Positions 12,450-23,895 are shown, counted from the first letter of the stretch. The stretch: DNA of 64,000 bases from Rostrohypoxylon terebratum (GCA_022497145.1 MU385858.1:496001-560000), one strand, 5' to 3'. Numbers and translations: made by a program. Notes: generated by a model not told the origin, from the sequence alone.

Positions 12450-12909
12450 GGGGAGGAGGAGCTTTGGTGAGATAAGTTGAAGAAGAGATAGGATGACATA
12501 CGAGAAGCAAGAGGAGAGACGACTTAGATCCGAGAGGTAATACTTTTGTCTTTGGATCACCGACTCGCAAGTTGGATGGGCGATGCGACGGTCAGCATGT
12601 GCGCGGATCAAGACGGCCGTCACCAAGGATACATACCTTCGTTATGCATTTGAATTTGGACTCCGGAGCAGGGCGTTGTTGGATTACATTTTGAATTAGG
12701 ATGTTTTGCAATTGTATAGGCGTGGTATCTCGCTACATTCCAGATGGCTGACAACATCAACCGCGCCGAACCAACTATTATCTGTGGTCAATCTCATGTG
12801 ATTACTAACACACTACTACTACTACTTGCCTGCTTGCTTGCTAAACTTGCTAAATATCACACTAATCTCTTGTACAACGTATTGAACCATCTCACAATCC
12901 TCTATGTAG
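12450..12909. other. Convergent 3' spacer
   Basis: 460 bases between two convergent genes. No ORF or RNA gene is supported; it should contain both transcript ends. Confidence 0.5.
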
Positions 12910-14367
12910 TTATACGGCAATGCCATTCGCGTGCCCATTCGTAAATCCGTTTGCGCCGTTTGTATGATCATTCTTCTCACCCGCGAGCATAGCGTACAAT
13001 TCGTCGAACTTCTCCCGGGCCTCCGCCACACAGTCGTACGAGTAGATCATGTGTTGCACCTCGGGACTGGCCCACTTATCCGGGATCGGTTGCCCTTTCT
13101 TGGCCTCCTTGAATTGTCTGTCTCGCTCCTCCTTCGCCTTACCTTCGCCGAGGTGTAGGGTTCGGGCCGACGCGGCCGCTAACTCAACCAATATCGACGT
13201 TCGCTCTTTCCTCAGGAGCTCGTATACTTTAAGAGCTCTAGATAGGGCCTCTTTATCAGTGCCGCCTCCGGGTGCCGAGCTCACGACCTCCGCGAGCACG
13301 GCAGCATCCTCGATAGCCATCGCAGCACCTTGACTCAGGTGTGGTAACGTAGGATGGCAGGCATCGCCGACGAGAGCAACTCCACCTAGGATCCAGCTAT
13401 CGAGAGGCTTGTGCGAGCGCAACCTCCACTCACATACCTCGCCCTCGGGAACCATATTCAGCATTTTGAGGACGATCGGATGGAAGTCGCCATACACCTT
13501 AAGCATGGCAGGCTTGCTACCGCGCGTCGTGTACGTCGCATTGGTCGCCGCGGCGAAATTGACATCGGGTTGACACGTCGACAAATTGTAGATGGTCTTA
13601 TTGCTGATAGGATACGCCACGATATGTCGCTTCTCACCGATCCACCGCAACGCGCAGTCGGAGTCAAGCAGCTCAAGGAGCTCCGGGTCGTGCTCCATCT
13701 CAGCCCGCGTCAGCATGATCCGGTACGCGGCCTGCCCCGTGTCCTCAACATCGGCTGTAATGTTGAGGCCTTTCAAGAGGCCTGTTCGCACGACGGATTT
13801 TATTCCGTCTGCGCCCAGAAGGACGTCGGTCTCTACGTCGTACGCCTCGCCATTGCGCGGTTGTGCTGTGAATACGACCTTTCCCGGGCCGAAGGATTTC
13901 ACTCCGGCCAACGAGGTTGAGAAGTGGAAGGTGATGTTGGGTTCCTTTTTACATCCCTCATACAAACCGCCGGCTAGTGACGCTCGGTGTCCCGTGCAGT
14001 GAGGGTATCCGTATTTTTGCTCGATGTCGGGCATCTCGACGTGGACGAGCTCGTGATTCGACGATCCTTCACGGATGCTAGAGGATTTGATGTTGGTCGC
14101 TTCAGCCAGGATACTGTCCCAGCAACCCCAACGATCTAACACGCGGGCCATATTCGGAGCCAATTGAATGCCCGCGCCGACAAATCCCAAGTTCGAGGCC
14201 GTTTCGTATACATCGACATGCTTGAATCCTTTCTTGGCGAAGGCGAGGGCGCAGGCAAGGCCACCCATACCTATTGAGAGGCGACATCAGTCGTCATACG
14301 TTTGTTTTGTCTCGATCAACTCACCCGCGCCAATGACGGATATCCTTAAGTCCCTATAGTCCGACAT
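12910..14367 (-). CDS. FAD-dependent monooxygenase, salicylate hydroxylase-like
   Basis: Flavoprotein aromatic hydroxylase of the UbiH/salicylate-hydroxylase group, 467 residues. Two exons on the minus strand: 14367..14325 and 14270..12910. The 54-bp GT-AG intron falls inside the N-terminal Rossmann motif. Once joined, the sequence reads ISVIGAGMGGLACALAFAKK, the GxGxxG ADP-binding loop. Further landmarks are the second FAD motif LLGADGIKSVVR and the C-terminal GDACHPTLPHLSQGAAMAIEDA, which contacts the flavin and ribityl chain. The final 25 residues are an Asn/Gly-rich tail. Substrate is unknown; related fungal enzymes act on salicylate, 6-hydroxynicotinate-like rings or polyketides. No biosynthetic cluster surrounds it. 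Without the short first exon the protein would lack its FAD loop. Confidence 0.92.
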
Positions 14368-15620
14368 ATCGACGAATAGACAAGTCTTCAACGCTCTAAC
14401 TCCAGGCCAAGACCGAAACCGAGTATATTCGAAACGTCGAGACGTGTTTTGTCGTGTAACAGCAAAGTGTGCCGAGTGTCGTCAGTTCAGATGAAATGAT
14501 ACAGGTGGTGTGTTTGATATATGAGGATAACATGGAAAAGCAGTTGCCTCATCCCACATAGTAGGTAACAGAGAAAGGCATCTTAGGCAGGGCCATTACC
14601 CGTGTGCTATCTCAGGCGGCTTGGACATTCTGCCGCTCATCGCCCTGCCTTGCCTAGTTAGATAGTAATCCCGAGGGTCGAGGGTGGTTGAGGGAATAAG
14701 AAAAGCCTAGAGTGTACATCGAAAACCCTACCTAGGCTACTACTAGGTACCTAGAGGCTAGTTGAACAAATAGAGTGGGTCCAATTGATTGCCGGCTAAT
14801 GAGGGGTTCTTTCCAGGGGATCTCGTACCCGCCAAAGTCTATCGGCATTAGCTTAGTCGGAAAGACGGGGTGCCATGCGGTTATAGGATAATTATTTCGC
14901 CTATGTGCAGCTATAATCGTTCGTCCTTTCCATCCGTATAAAAAGTAGCACGGATTCCTGTGGACATGTGGACATGTGGACCTCTCTCATCTTACGTACG
15001 CGTGGCTCCGTGTAATGTTAGACTTTAGTGACGTATATGACGCCCTAAGTGAAACTATAATGGGCGATTTTAACCCCGGAGATCTAGAACCTTGAAAGAC
15101 GGATCGTTGTACGACTATCGTAAGAAAATCAAGGTTTCCTCCGCAACTCACTATCAATAACACGAGAGAGAAGAAAATGCAGTGAAAATGTGATACACGA
15201 CTTATTCGAAACCCACGATAATAACAAGTAGGTAATTGTGAATACAAGTATAAGTTTTAGTCCAACTTATTGATCACGAGGAATAGTACAGAATGTTGTG
15301 GTCCAGCAGGTGCGGAATAAAAGTCATACATCGAGTCATCGACGGCACATAGGATAAAAACCGAGCAAATAATCAGAAACACCAGCTCATCCAAAAACGC
15401 TACCCATAATCATATCATTTGCTTCCCTTCCCATATCAGTCTCATAAGAAGTCCGTAAGCATGTAAAGAATCAGCCACGCAAATTCAGGCGTAACAATAA
15501 TAACCCGCATGAATCCACCCAATATTCCAAGAATGAATGTATGTCTCTCCTTGACAAGTATTCTTACCGTAGCCGTATTAATCCAACAAGCCATGGTGAG
15601 ATTTATACTGGACTGTTAAT
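14368..15620. other. Intergenic, no gene seen
   Basis: Upstream of the monooxygenase and downstream of the SigF-like gene. It contains TAGGTA words near 14730-14755 and AT-rich sequence. No ORF above 90 codons has coding character. Confidence 0.5.
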
Positions 15621-17058
15621 TCAAGCCTGGGTGATCACGATGTCAGGCACCTTCATCTCCGTACTGGCCTCGGGTGATCTGACATCCACCTTCCCCTTTC
15701 CCTTGTCACCATATTCCAATTGTGTAGTCATGTAATCGTCGTCGTCTTCGTCAATATCAATCGGATTGGATTGTATTGAATCCCCGTATTCAGATATATT
15801 ATCATCCTGAAGGTCTTCCGACCCTGTTTCGAGGTCAGATTGCCTGCTGCCACTGCTCATGGCACTCTCGGGTAGTTCCGGTTTTTCCTCGTCTTGGAAA
15901 CGGATCTTGCGACGTGACCGGAGACTTTTGAGCGTCGCTTCTAAGCTTGGGCTCCGTGGGCAAGATGAAAATTCTCGCCCGAGGGTCCTGTGGGGTCGAT
16001 TATCAGCCTCCGATGCTGAGCCACGGCAAATCTTGCTTTCCTCGTCAAAATCCTCGTTGACTTCGATAATCTCCCTGGTTTGCTGTCCATCTGATTCCGG
16101 AACTGGTGAGGATATAGGCGTCACAGTCCCACGCGCAATAGTCAACTTCCGGCCCTTCGAATCAATTACCTCTTTCTCCTGGTACGATAGCAGAATGAAT
16201 TCAAACAATACATCTCCTACTTTCCGACCGCACGTCTTTGCTACCCGTACACCTGCTTCTTGAATGCCAATCTCCTTGATTTTGTCTGAGACTAGACGAG
16301 CAACCAGCTTCGAAGCACCCTACTCTGTCTTGATGGCTCTGCTGTCTAATCCGAGTACGCGTTCCCTGAAGATAACAGTAGGTTTTCGGAGAAGTAAAAC
16401 GCTAACCGCACAAACGAAAGTTGCGGCAAGTTGCCACGCCATCCATAATAGTGAGGCTCCCCAAGGTGCAACGAACTTGAGGAAGTCTTGTACTTGGTAG
16501 TGATCCTCCTGACCTTTTATGAAGTAGAGTTCGTTGGGCTGGTAGGAGAGCGATAACTCGTCGTTGTCGGGACTAGGTGTCCCCTTGAGGATAGGTCTGT
16601 TATTGCGGTCGGTAGGTTCTCGTTGGAGCTCCAGGACTGTCACCAATCGTACGTTGGCTTGCCATAGCGAGAAAGGTACAAACCACAGGGTGAATTTCTG
16701 GCGAATTGAACAGTATAGCAAGTCATTCTTCTTATCAAAGCCTGAGATATTGAGTTAATAAATTGATATGATATGTTAGTTACAACGTGGTCTTCTTACT
16801 GGCTGAATCAACTGTAAGCTTAATATCCGGACTCAGGATACGGTACCATTGATAAATGAAAGAAATAAGCCAGCGAGAGTTGATGACCTGATTTGACAAA
16901 GGGATTTTGCGATCACCAAAGGATGGTACACGGCAAAAGGGATGAATGAAGTAGGCATCAGGCAGGAAATATGCTTCTAGAGCATCGGATTGGTCTTGGA
17001 GGGATTGCACTGTTAGAGAACGAATAACATGTTCAACCTGAGCTTCCGGGTTGTCCAT
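15621..17058 (-). CDS. SigF-like NTF2-domain membrane protein, with an in-frame TAG
   Basis: Fungal protein with an N-terminal NTF2-like fold of the SigF-like type (LEAYFLPDAYFIHPFCRVPSF, then NSRWLISFIYQWYRILSPDI), followed by a hydrophobic hairpin (WGASLLWMAWQLAATFVCAVSVLLL). Exons on the minus strand: 17058..16800, then 16741 onward, after a 58-bp GT-AG intron. The frame meets TAG at 16322..16320, giving 226 residues. The same frame then stays open for another 232 codons to 15621, with charged helical sequence (FEFILLSYQEKEV) and an acidic tail, so the extension is probably coding. A 51-nt candidate intron (16308..16358, GTACTC...GAAG) would remove the stop and keep the frame, giving about 442 residues. 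A nonsense change or read-through are alternatives. Function is unknown. Confidence 0.72.
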
Positions 17059-17828
17059 TTTCGTAATTTGATCTTTTAAAATTGTAATAATCTCGGAGTG
17101 GATATAAAATCAGGGATTGTTGTTGTGAAGTACACCTAGAAAGTTGAAATTAAGAGTGCAACTTGTTTCCCTAATTCTTAGGACATCATGGTGATGTCAT
17201 TAATTTTTGCTGAGGCCTTGCTTGGCATGTGAAACCACCTTGAGGAAGTCGAGGGAATCACAACGAGAACCTAAGCCTTCCGCAGTTTCCTCAACATCTC
17301 CGAAGTTTATGGAACTGAGCTAGGTATTTTATTTTTATTCAATAGGAACTGCAAGTATACCTAGTAGGCAAACTTTGGAGCATCTCCGCATCGCTTCTAT
17401 AAGTGAAAGAGGCTAGGCTGAACTCTAAAACTAAGCAAATCACCTTAATAGAACTACATTCTTGAGTAACTATTACATACAAAGGTAGTACCAACGAGCA
17501 GGTTATAACATCAGGATCAATGATTCCAGAGAAACTTAAGCATATACATACATACATACCAGTATTAGTGCCTACACCATGTAAGATTCATCGAAATCAA
17601 CAAACCTCGTACAGTCATTCTCCGCGTACGCCATGCAAGATGTAGTTCTTCAAATAATACATAGATGTTCCAATATATCCCATATGTTCGTGATATTCCC
17701 CCGAGATCCTTTCCAATATAGCCGCGGCTACATATTCCAGTTCTCAGAACCTCTCAGATTCGTCACCGCCTATCATATTTCCCATTATGTCACCAATTCC
17801 CCACCATTACTCTCATAATTAGGTATCA
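17059..17828. other. Intergenic, no gene seen
   Basis: AT-rich spacer between two minus-strand genes, with a TACATACATAC run near 17545. It contains the promoter of the SigF-like gene and the 3' end of the RS-rich protein transcript. Confidence 0.5.
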
Positions 17829-18674
17829 TCACGCCCTCCTCGAACTACTCCTCCGCCGACTCATATCCCTCGAGCCCTCACCGCCCGAGTATCGGTACGG
17901 GTCTGCGTACTGGCCGCTCCGCCTCTCGCTACTTCTTCTCCTGTAGCTCCTCCTGCTATCCCGTCGTCTCGGCGGCGTGCTAACACTATGATCCTCCTCG
18001 ACCACGATCTCATCCTCATCTAACATGCGCTGCGCACGAACGCGACTCACGCTCGTAGATCTCGATCTCGATCTGGACCTGGACCTGGACCGACTACTCG
18101 CGGTCCCGCCATGCTCCTCCAAAACCACGATCTGATCCACGACCGGGTTCCTCGGGGGCGAGGGCTCGCGTCTAACAACATCCCTCCTCGAGATCTCGAT
18201 AGTCTCCTTCGTGCGTCTACGCGGGCTATACTCCGAGCGACTGTGTCGGCTATTCGTGTTCGTGTGTCTGCTATGGCGATGGACATGGGGTCTAGACCGA
18301 TACGAGACGACGCTGGAAGACCCGCCGGCGCCGACGGAACCGGACTCGATGTCGGCCGGTGGGGGGCCCCCGAGGTTCACGCACCAGTAGATGAGCCACA
18401 GCAGCAGGATGAAGCCCGCGACGGACCCCAGCACGATGCCGACGACGGCGCCCGGAGCGGGTCCAATGGGGTTCCGTCCGTACCCCTCCGGCACTGTGCT
18501 GACGTCCGTGGCCAAGCGGGGAAGGAGGTTCGTGCGGGAGGCGAGGGCGTGGAGTCTGCCGGTAAGTGACGTTATCGTTGTCGGCGTAGGAGTCGTGGAG
18601 GACGATGCATCTCGGGACGCCGGAGCCGCGAGGATTTCGCGCGCGAGAGCGCGTAGGGGTTCAGGAGTCGGCAT
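17829..18674 (-). CDS. Single-pass membrane protein with Arg/Ser-rich cytoplasmic tail
   Basis: 281 residues, single exon. Residues 1-70 are Ser/Thr/Pro/Ala-rich without a clear signal peptide. A short YGRNPIGPAPG linker leads into one transmembrane helix (AVVGIVLGSVAGFILLLWLIYW, about residues 75-97). The remainder is very basic: RS dipeptide runs (SRSRSRSRSRSRS), RRRS and RRSYRRRSS repeats, and conserved-looking short motifs such as VVDQIVVLEEH and DEDEIVVEEDHS. Similar architecture is common in uncharacterised filamentous-fungal proteins. Topology with the RS tail in the cytosol is inferred from the positive charge after the helix. Not a splicing SR protein: no RRM is present. Confidence 0.8.
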   Translation of the reverse strand: MPTPEPLRALAREILAAPASRDASSSTTPTPTTITSLTGRLHALASRTNLLPRLATDVSTVPEGYGRNPIGPAPGAVVGIVLGSVAGFILLLWLIYWCVNLGGPPPADIESGSVGAGGSSSVVSYRSRPHVHRHSRHTNTNSRHSRSEYSPRRRTKETIEISRRDVVRREPSPPRNPVVDQIVVLEEHGGTASSRSRSRSRSRSRSTSVSRVRAQRMLDEDEIVVEEDHSVSTPPRRRDSRRSYRRRSSERRSGQYADPYRYSGGEGSRDMSRRRSSSRRA

Positions 18675-20573
18675 GGAAAATTCGGTGCGTATGAAATACT
18701 CCTTTCAATCGAACGTATGAGTATCAATGAGATATTCCTTCCCCCAAAATCGCCTTAAGATCCGTGGTGGGTGCCTCCGCTTCGTCGGACTCCGTCGTGG
18801 TGGTTCGCGGTTCCAAGTTTCGTTCGTATTCGGCTGCAGCCCGCCTAAAAACAGGGCAGCGTAATCGCGCGCAAGATTTGACGGGAGGTAAAACAAAACT
18901 TCTTGAACTTCTTGACACTACTAAATCAAAGTCACCATAACCAAAAATACAGAAATTGTAATCTTCAAGTAAATGGCAAGAAATCAAATCAAAACTGGCG
19001 AGGGATTGTCTAGATACTGTACAACTCACGAGCTAGATGCGAGCATATTAGTTGACAGCTAGATGGTAATAAGGCGCCAACATCGCGTTGTATTCGTCGC
19101 TACCCACGTACCTAATACCTATTAGGTAGTACGTATTGTACTATGTACAGGTCCACTGACCAAATCAGCGGATAGGGGCAGGGGTGGCTGGGACCCCGAT
19201 AGTTGCTACCGCAACATCCATAGTATCAATCGCCCTATTAAACCCAGAATTTTCAGGGCAATAAAACAGCCTGTGAACACGGAACATGGATATCCCCACT
19301 TGCCATTCCAGGCTTTATCTTATCGTTCTCAACCAATGCTTTGCCAACAATGCCCAGTGAAATGCCCAGTGACCTTCAGACTGCTACGGGGAAGACGTTG
19401 GAAATGCAAGAGTGCAGAGTCCCAGAGTTCCGGTCGCTCGAGTGTTCTGGATGCTGATTCAACATCACATCCTGAATCCTAGATCCAGACCATTAGACGA
19501 CAATTGAAATGCTTAAAACGTTGAACTTAGGTTCTTCCGAGTTTTTAGGATAATAAATTATTGACTGGGTTGAGAGACAAGTAGCAAATAACCAAAATTT
19601 GGATGCGTCAGGTCTTGCGTCTATACACAATTTGTTTGGCTGGCAGCGAATTCTTTGCTGTCACGAATCGAGTCTGAAGATCCCCACAATCGAGGAACAA
19701 GCATTTGTGCAACTCCATCTCTAAAGAGGAGTGACCATGACACGTCCTTTCGATATTCGCTGGTTCCTTTTTCTTCAATGAATATATACCTGCCAGTACT
19801 TAGTAGATAACAGGCTATCTACAATCTAAGCATCTCCTTTGAAATAGACTCTGGTTGGTCCAGAAGGCCTATACATATGCCGTGCTTACCCTGCCTTCGT
19901 TGATACTACTATGTAGGTAGTAATAATATGCAGCATCCATGGATACATGTTGTATTCGCTATGACCCCATGGCGCCATCGTCGCAACAAATGAGTCATTC
20001 GGCTACAATGTCGGTCACCTGATAACGCGACAAGACCGGTTCGCGATTAAGCAAAGACGACGCGAGCACCGTATGGTATCCTCAAGGGTCGTATCGAGCG
20101 AGTCTTAAATGAGCTTACTAATAAATGTAGGGATATGATGCTGCGGATTATACGCAACATGCTGCGATCGACAGGAGATAGGTATCCCGCCTTCAAAATT
20201 CTGGGGAAAATCCATGTACGCTGATGTAGTATTATGAATGGAGATAAAATTCCGTCCGAATTTCTTATGAAACTTCCAAAGGGGAGTTACGCGGTGAACG
20301 CATAGCGGTTGACTTTCGAGGTATCTCCAATTCTTCGGTGCTCGCTTATTCGCCGTCGCCGATTGCTAGGCAGAGCCATAAAAGCAAAGGTACCTATCAT
20401 TGGTGGCATCTCCTTGCTTACGGTGCATATAAAGCAAAACACACTTGGTCAGATTCATTGGTGTCGCTGTTTTCCCCATTATAAGTCTCTTCTTAGCCTT
20501 GGACATAAAGTTGACTCATTCCGTACGGACAGAACCTCTTGTGTTTGTTACTTACTCTCAAACTCTCGAAATA
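18675..20573. other. Mostly empty spacer
   Basis: 1.9 kb between divergent genes. Apart from one possible tiny minus-strand gene at 18724..19046, nothing is supported. TAGGTA words occur around 19110-19135 and 19910. Confidence 0.5.
18724..19046 (-). CDS. Possible tiny spliced gene, 45 residues
   Basis: Tentative. On the minus strand an ATG at 19046 begins a 17-nt exon ending at a good donor (GTGAGT at 19029). A TTTTTAG acceptor ends the intron at 18845. The second exon (18844..18724) continues in frame as RAAAEYERNLEPRTTTTESD and then an acidic tail to TGA. The product would be small, hydrophilic and helical, like the size class of small mitochondrial subunits, but I do not recognise it. 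An intermediate exon may have been missed. It sits about 50 bp upstream of the RS-rich membrane protein gene on the same strand. Confidence 0.3.
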
Positions 20574-21725
20574 ATGGCCGAAGCACTCAAAACCTTTCGC
20601 GGCAGCTGCCACTGCGGCGAGTATATATATGAAGTCGACTTGTCGGAGAAGTTCGAGCCAAATGAGTGCAACTGTAGCTTCTGCTATAAGAAGGGTGCTC
20701 TATGGATCGTGCCAAAGCCCGGAAGTTTTCGCTTCGTCAAAGGCGATATTAGCACCTTGACCAACTACACTTTTGGGCAGAAAACCTTTCATCACAAAGT
20801 AAGTATGACTTGGTGGGCTTGTCTTGTTTTAAAGATGCAGTAGAACTGACATGAGGGAACTAGTTCTGTCCCAATTGTGGAGTTCAGCTCGTGTCTCTTG
20901 GGTTTGTAGAGACCCCGAAGCCGGGCGAGGTAAAGGAACCGATCACCGGGTTTAACGTAAGTGATCACATTCCTCTTCCACAAGACCACAGACGCGCAAA
21001 TAGCTCATGCAATCTTAGGTTCGATCCTTTCAGTATGGCCAGGGCGTAGACGTGTGGACAATTGAAAGGAAACAGTGAGCAACTCTCTCCTTAAACGTCT
21101 TGGGAGATGTTGATTGACTAATCATTTCCCTCCCACCTGTAGGATCGACGGTAAATCATGGAGGGGATCTTATGTGACATCAAAGTTCGCAGGTCCAGAG
21201 CCGACGGCTGTTATAGAGGGAAGTAAGATATATACCGGGAGCTGCCATTGCGGCGGTGTTAAGGTAGCATTGAAGTCAAAGCCACTCGACAAATCTTCTT
21301 CCGACAAGATCCTAGAATGCAACTGCAGCATTTGCAATCGGGTAAGTGTCGATGCCATGGACGCCATCTGGGAAATTGAGAAATTAGTACTAATCTGCTT
21401 CCAGTATGGTGCCGCATGGATCTATCCTGAAAAGGAGCAAGTTGTCTTAGAAGGCGAAGACAATCTTGGTGTCTATCTGTTCAACACTAAATCGTTCGGA
21501 AAGACCTTTTGTAAGATCTGCGGAGTTGCGGTACACAATATAAGACAGCCAATCTCTGAAGAGCAACTCAGTGCAATGCCAGAAGGCATGCGAAACTGGG
21601 TAGAGGGCAGTCTTGGGTTGATGCCGTTCAACCTGAGGCTCTTGAACGACTTGAATGTCAAGGATTTGAATGTGGGTCAATTTGATGGCTACAATCAAAC
21701 CCAACCTCGCTTTGTCGAACCGTAG
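20574..21725 (+). CDS. Tandem GFA/CENP-V-type zinc-binding protein
   Basis: 297 residues with two glutathione-dependent formaldehyde-activating (GFA, CENP-V/Mss4-like) domains. Exons: 20574..20798, 20864..20956, 21019..21074, 21143..21341, 21405..21725, all with GT-AG introns that preserve frame. Domain 1 has GSCHCGEYIYEV, CNCSFCYKKGALWI and FCPNCGVQL. Domain 2 has GSCHCGGVKVAL, CNCSICNRYGAAWI and FCKICGVAVH. The paired CxC and CxxC sets are the usual zinc ligands. The family contains S-hydroxymethylglutathione synthases, but most fungal members are uncharacterised. The start was placed at ATG 20574, directly before the first domain; an in-frame ATG at 20445 would add a hydrophobic leader that looks like 5' UTR. 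The first zinc site loses FCPNCG if the first intron is not spliced. Confidence 0.9.
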
Positions 21726-22007
21726 GAGATGGTGGATGCCTAGGGATAGACAAAAGGCCCGACAAAAGGGCGAATGGCAGCGGGATAGAGTTATTCCCTA
21801 TGCTTGTATGAATATAGATTTCCATATCCATTCGAGTATGGACCAATCGCTATAGGAAACGCATTCTCAATAGTAAACATGGCTCGGCCTTCCTATACCT
21901 AGAAAGCTATGCCTGCTTGCCCTGTAGTGCTAATGAATCCAATGTCTTGATGGTCGGTATTGATTTCTCAACTGAAAAGAGGTTAAGCCAGGCCGCTCAG
22001 GGGAGAA
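21726..22007. other. Convergent 3' spacer
   Basis: 282 bases between the GFA gene and the AlkB-like gene, both ending here. No gene seen. Confidence 0.5.
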
Positions 22008-23324
22008 TTATTTCAAAACAGTCTTATATCGCTTATATCGAGTTTTGTCCCAGCTAGGATTTCCATCGTCGTCAAATTCGGCCCATTGGAAGAACGAGCA
22101 ATTGTCCTTGCCGGGCACATTTCCGCCATAGCACATCCAGAAATATCTTCCCTGTGTTCCCTTTTTCTTCTGGACGACCCTTAGTATAGCGGGTATATTA
22201 CATTTGCACCTTTGCGTGTGTCTAGGGTGGAATGCTGATCTGTAGTGGCGATATGTGATATTAATCCTTCGATTGCCCGCGATAGGGTGAGGGTCAATCG
22301 TTTGAGCTGGGGCAATGCAGTGTTTCCATTCCTCTTGCATTTCTGCATGCATCACCAGAAGTGAATTGTGAGGGAGGTGTATAGAAATCTGTCCTTCGGC
22401 GTCAGGGTCATCCGGACTGGTATCGTCATCCTTTGGCACGACCCTCCTGACACGAAATTCTCTTGCGACTCCTAGAGACAGGGAGCCTATGACAGCTCGT
22501 GGGCCTAGATATGTAAGCTGGTCGGAATGATAACCGACGTTCTCCTGTGGACCATTATAACAATTGACGAATGCGCAGTTTGGCGACCAAGAATCGGGGG
22601 ATTGATACTTGAGCTTTCGTCCTCCAGGGTACCGAGTTTTAATGCGAGTTTGAATCTCTCTATTTACGGCCTCTTGAACTTTCGGCCTTACGTGCAAAAG
22701 TTGAGGTGTGATGTGTCGGATATCTTCCAGCCTAGCTCCATTATAAAAGTAGTCGTGCTTCTGGGTGCTAACCTCAGCCTCTGTCCCCACATAGAAGCTG
22801 GATGAGTGATGACTTTGGACAACGTTATCAAATAATTTAAAAGTACTTTTCTCAAATGATTCGGATTCAATTAACATTTCCTCGAGAAGGGCGTTGGCCT
22901 CATCTGACGGTAGGAAATTATGAACCATGGTACAGGGCGTATGTTCAGCGATATCCTCAGGGTCATATAAGTGGAGGGTTGTCCCTTTCTTGGAAAGCCG
23001 TTTCGTCTTTTGAGGGGATTCGAGTCGCTCCTCAGTGGCGGGTCTGGACGCGAATAACCGTAGCGAAGTCTGACAACCGATAGTAGCACTGGTCTTTTGT
23101 TTCTTTGGCGATGCGGATCGATCCTCAGCTAAAGAAGCGGAAGCTGCCTGAACAGAACCGTCGTGTGCCAACAACGCTTCTAATAGGGCTTCCTGGCTGA
23201 TATTTGAGTGTAGCGATGAGAGAATGGCTAATTTCACATCTGTTGACTCATTCTCATCAATGAGTAATGGTGACTCTTCTAGTGAAGACGACTTGCGTTT
23301 GGGTCTCTTCAAAAACGCATCCAT
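22008..23324 (-). CDS. AlkB-like DNA/RNA repair dioxygenase with CUE and GRF zinc-finger domains
   Basis: 2-oxoglutarate/Fe(II) dioxygenase of the ALKBH2/3 type, which oxidatively removes alkyl groups from nucleic acid bases. Single exon, 438 residues from the ATG at 23324; an in-frame ATG at 23369 would add 15 residues. Order: a basic start (MDAFLKRPKRK), a CUE-like ubiquitin-binding helix bundle at about 25-65 (LAILSSLHSNISQEALLEALLAHDGSV), the dioxygenase core at about 125-350, and a GRF zinc finger at about 375-430 (CKCNIPAILRVV ... FWMCYG ... CSFFQWAEF). Iron ligands visible: H266 and D268 in YHSDQ, and H335 in KHCIAP. The 2-oxoglutarate-binding arginines lie in GNRRINITYRHYR. Head to head with PEX7. 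Confidence 0.93.
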   Translation of the reverse strand: MDAFLKRPKRKSSSLEESPLLIDENESTDVKLAILSSLHSNISQEALLEALLAHDGSVQAASASLAEDRSASPKKQKTSATIGCQTSLRLFASRPATEERLESPQKTKRLSKKGTTLHLYDPEDIAEHTPCTMVHNFLPSDEANALLEEMLIESESFEKSTFKLFDNVVQSHHSSSFYVGTEAEVSTQKHDYFYNGARLEDIRHITPQLLHVRPKVQEAVNREIQTRIKTRYPGGRKLKYQSPDSWSPNCAFVNCYNGPQENVGYHSDQLTYLGPRAVIGSLSLGVAREFRVRRVVPKDDDTSPDDPDAEGQISIHLPHNSLLVMHAEMQEEWKHCIAPAQTIDPHPIAGNRRINITYRHYRSAFHPRHTQRCKCNIPAILRVVQKKKGTQGRYFWMCYGGNVPGKDNCSFFQWAEFDDDGNPSWDKTRYKRYKTVLK

Positions 23325-23895
23325 AATGTGGCCCGTGAGACGCGAAACTTGAAAAATGATATGTGACAATATGATGCCTCAAAGATTAGAGTCTTCTCCT
23401 ACCTTTATAGTGGTGATCAAAGTCTCATAAATACTTCATTCCGAGAGCATAAGCTCTCGCAATTCATAGCGAAGATTGGTTGCCTAAATAATAGACGAGA
23501 CAAAACAGATTAGAAAAGGGAACCTTGGAGACACCTGAACATGAAGGCGCCAACGACATGACTAAGCCCAACCTAGAGAAGTGAGACTTTTCCAGGTTGA
23601 CTTTCCCGGAAATCGATCTATTGGATCGGAAGGTACCTACCTATTACGTACCTACCCAAGTTCCCATGTTCATGTTACACATTCACGGGTGACGGGTGAC
23701 GGAATCCCCCACATTGTCACAAGTACCTAGGTACCGTCAAAGCCGAGGCCCCACCTAGCATCCAATTCATCGTCATACTTCAAGACTTGGCCGTTAATTC
23801 TCAATGGAGAAGCTTTCAACTACCCGGAGTTCAAATAAGCCAGCAAGCTTCAGTTTAAAGACCAGAAGCCAACGACTTTGTCGTACATCGACAAC
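23325..23895. other. Bidirectional promoter region of the AlkB-like gene and PEX7
   Basis: 571 bases between two divergent start codons. Holds TACCTA/CCTAGG words near 23635-23735 and a repeated GGGTGACGG at about 23690-23703. No ORF is supported. Confidence 0.55.

Noticed and set aside
12088..12570. 160-codon minus-strand ORF
   Set aside because: Antisense shadow of the CYSTM-like gene; repeat-driven composition.
13411..13920. 169-codon plus-strand ORF
   Set aside because: Antisense shadow of the FAD monooxygenase.
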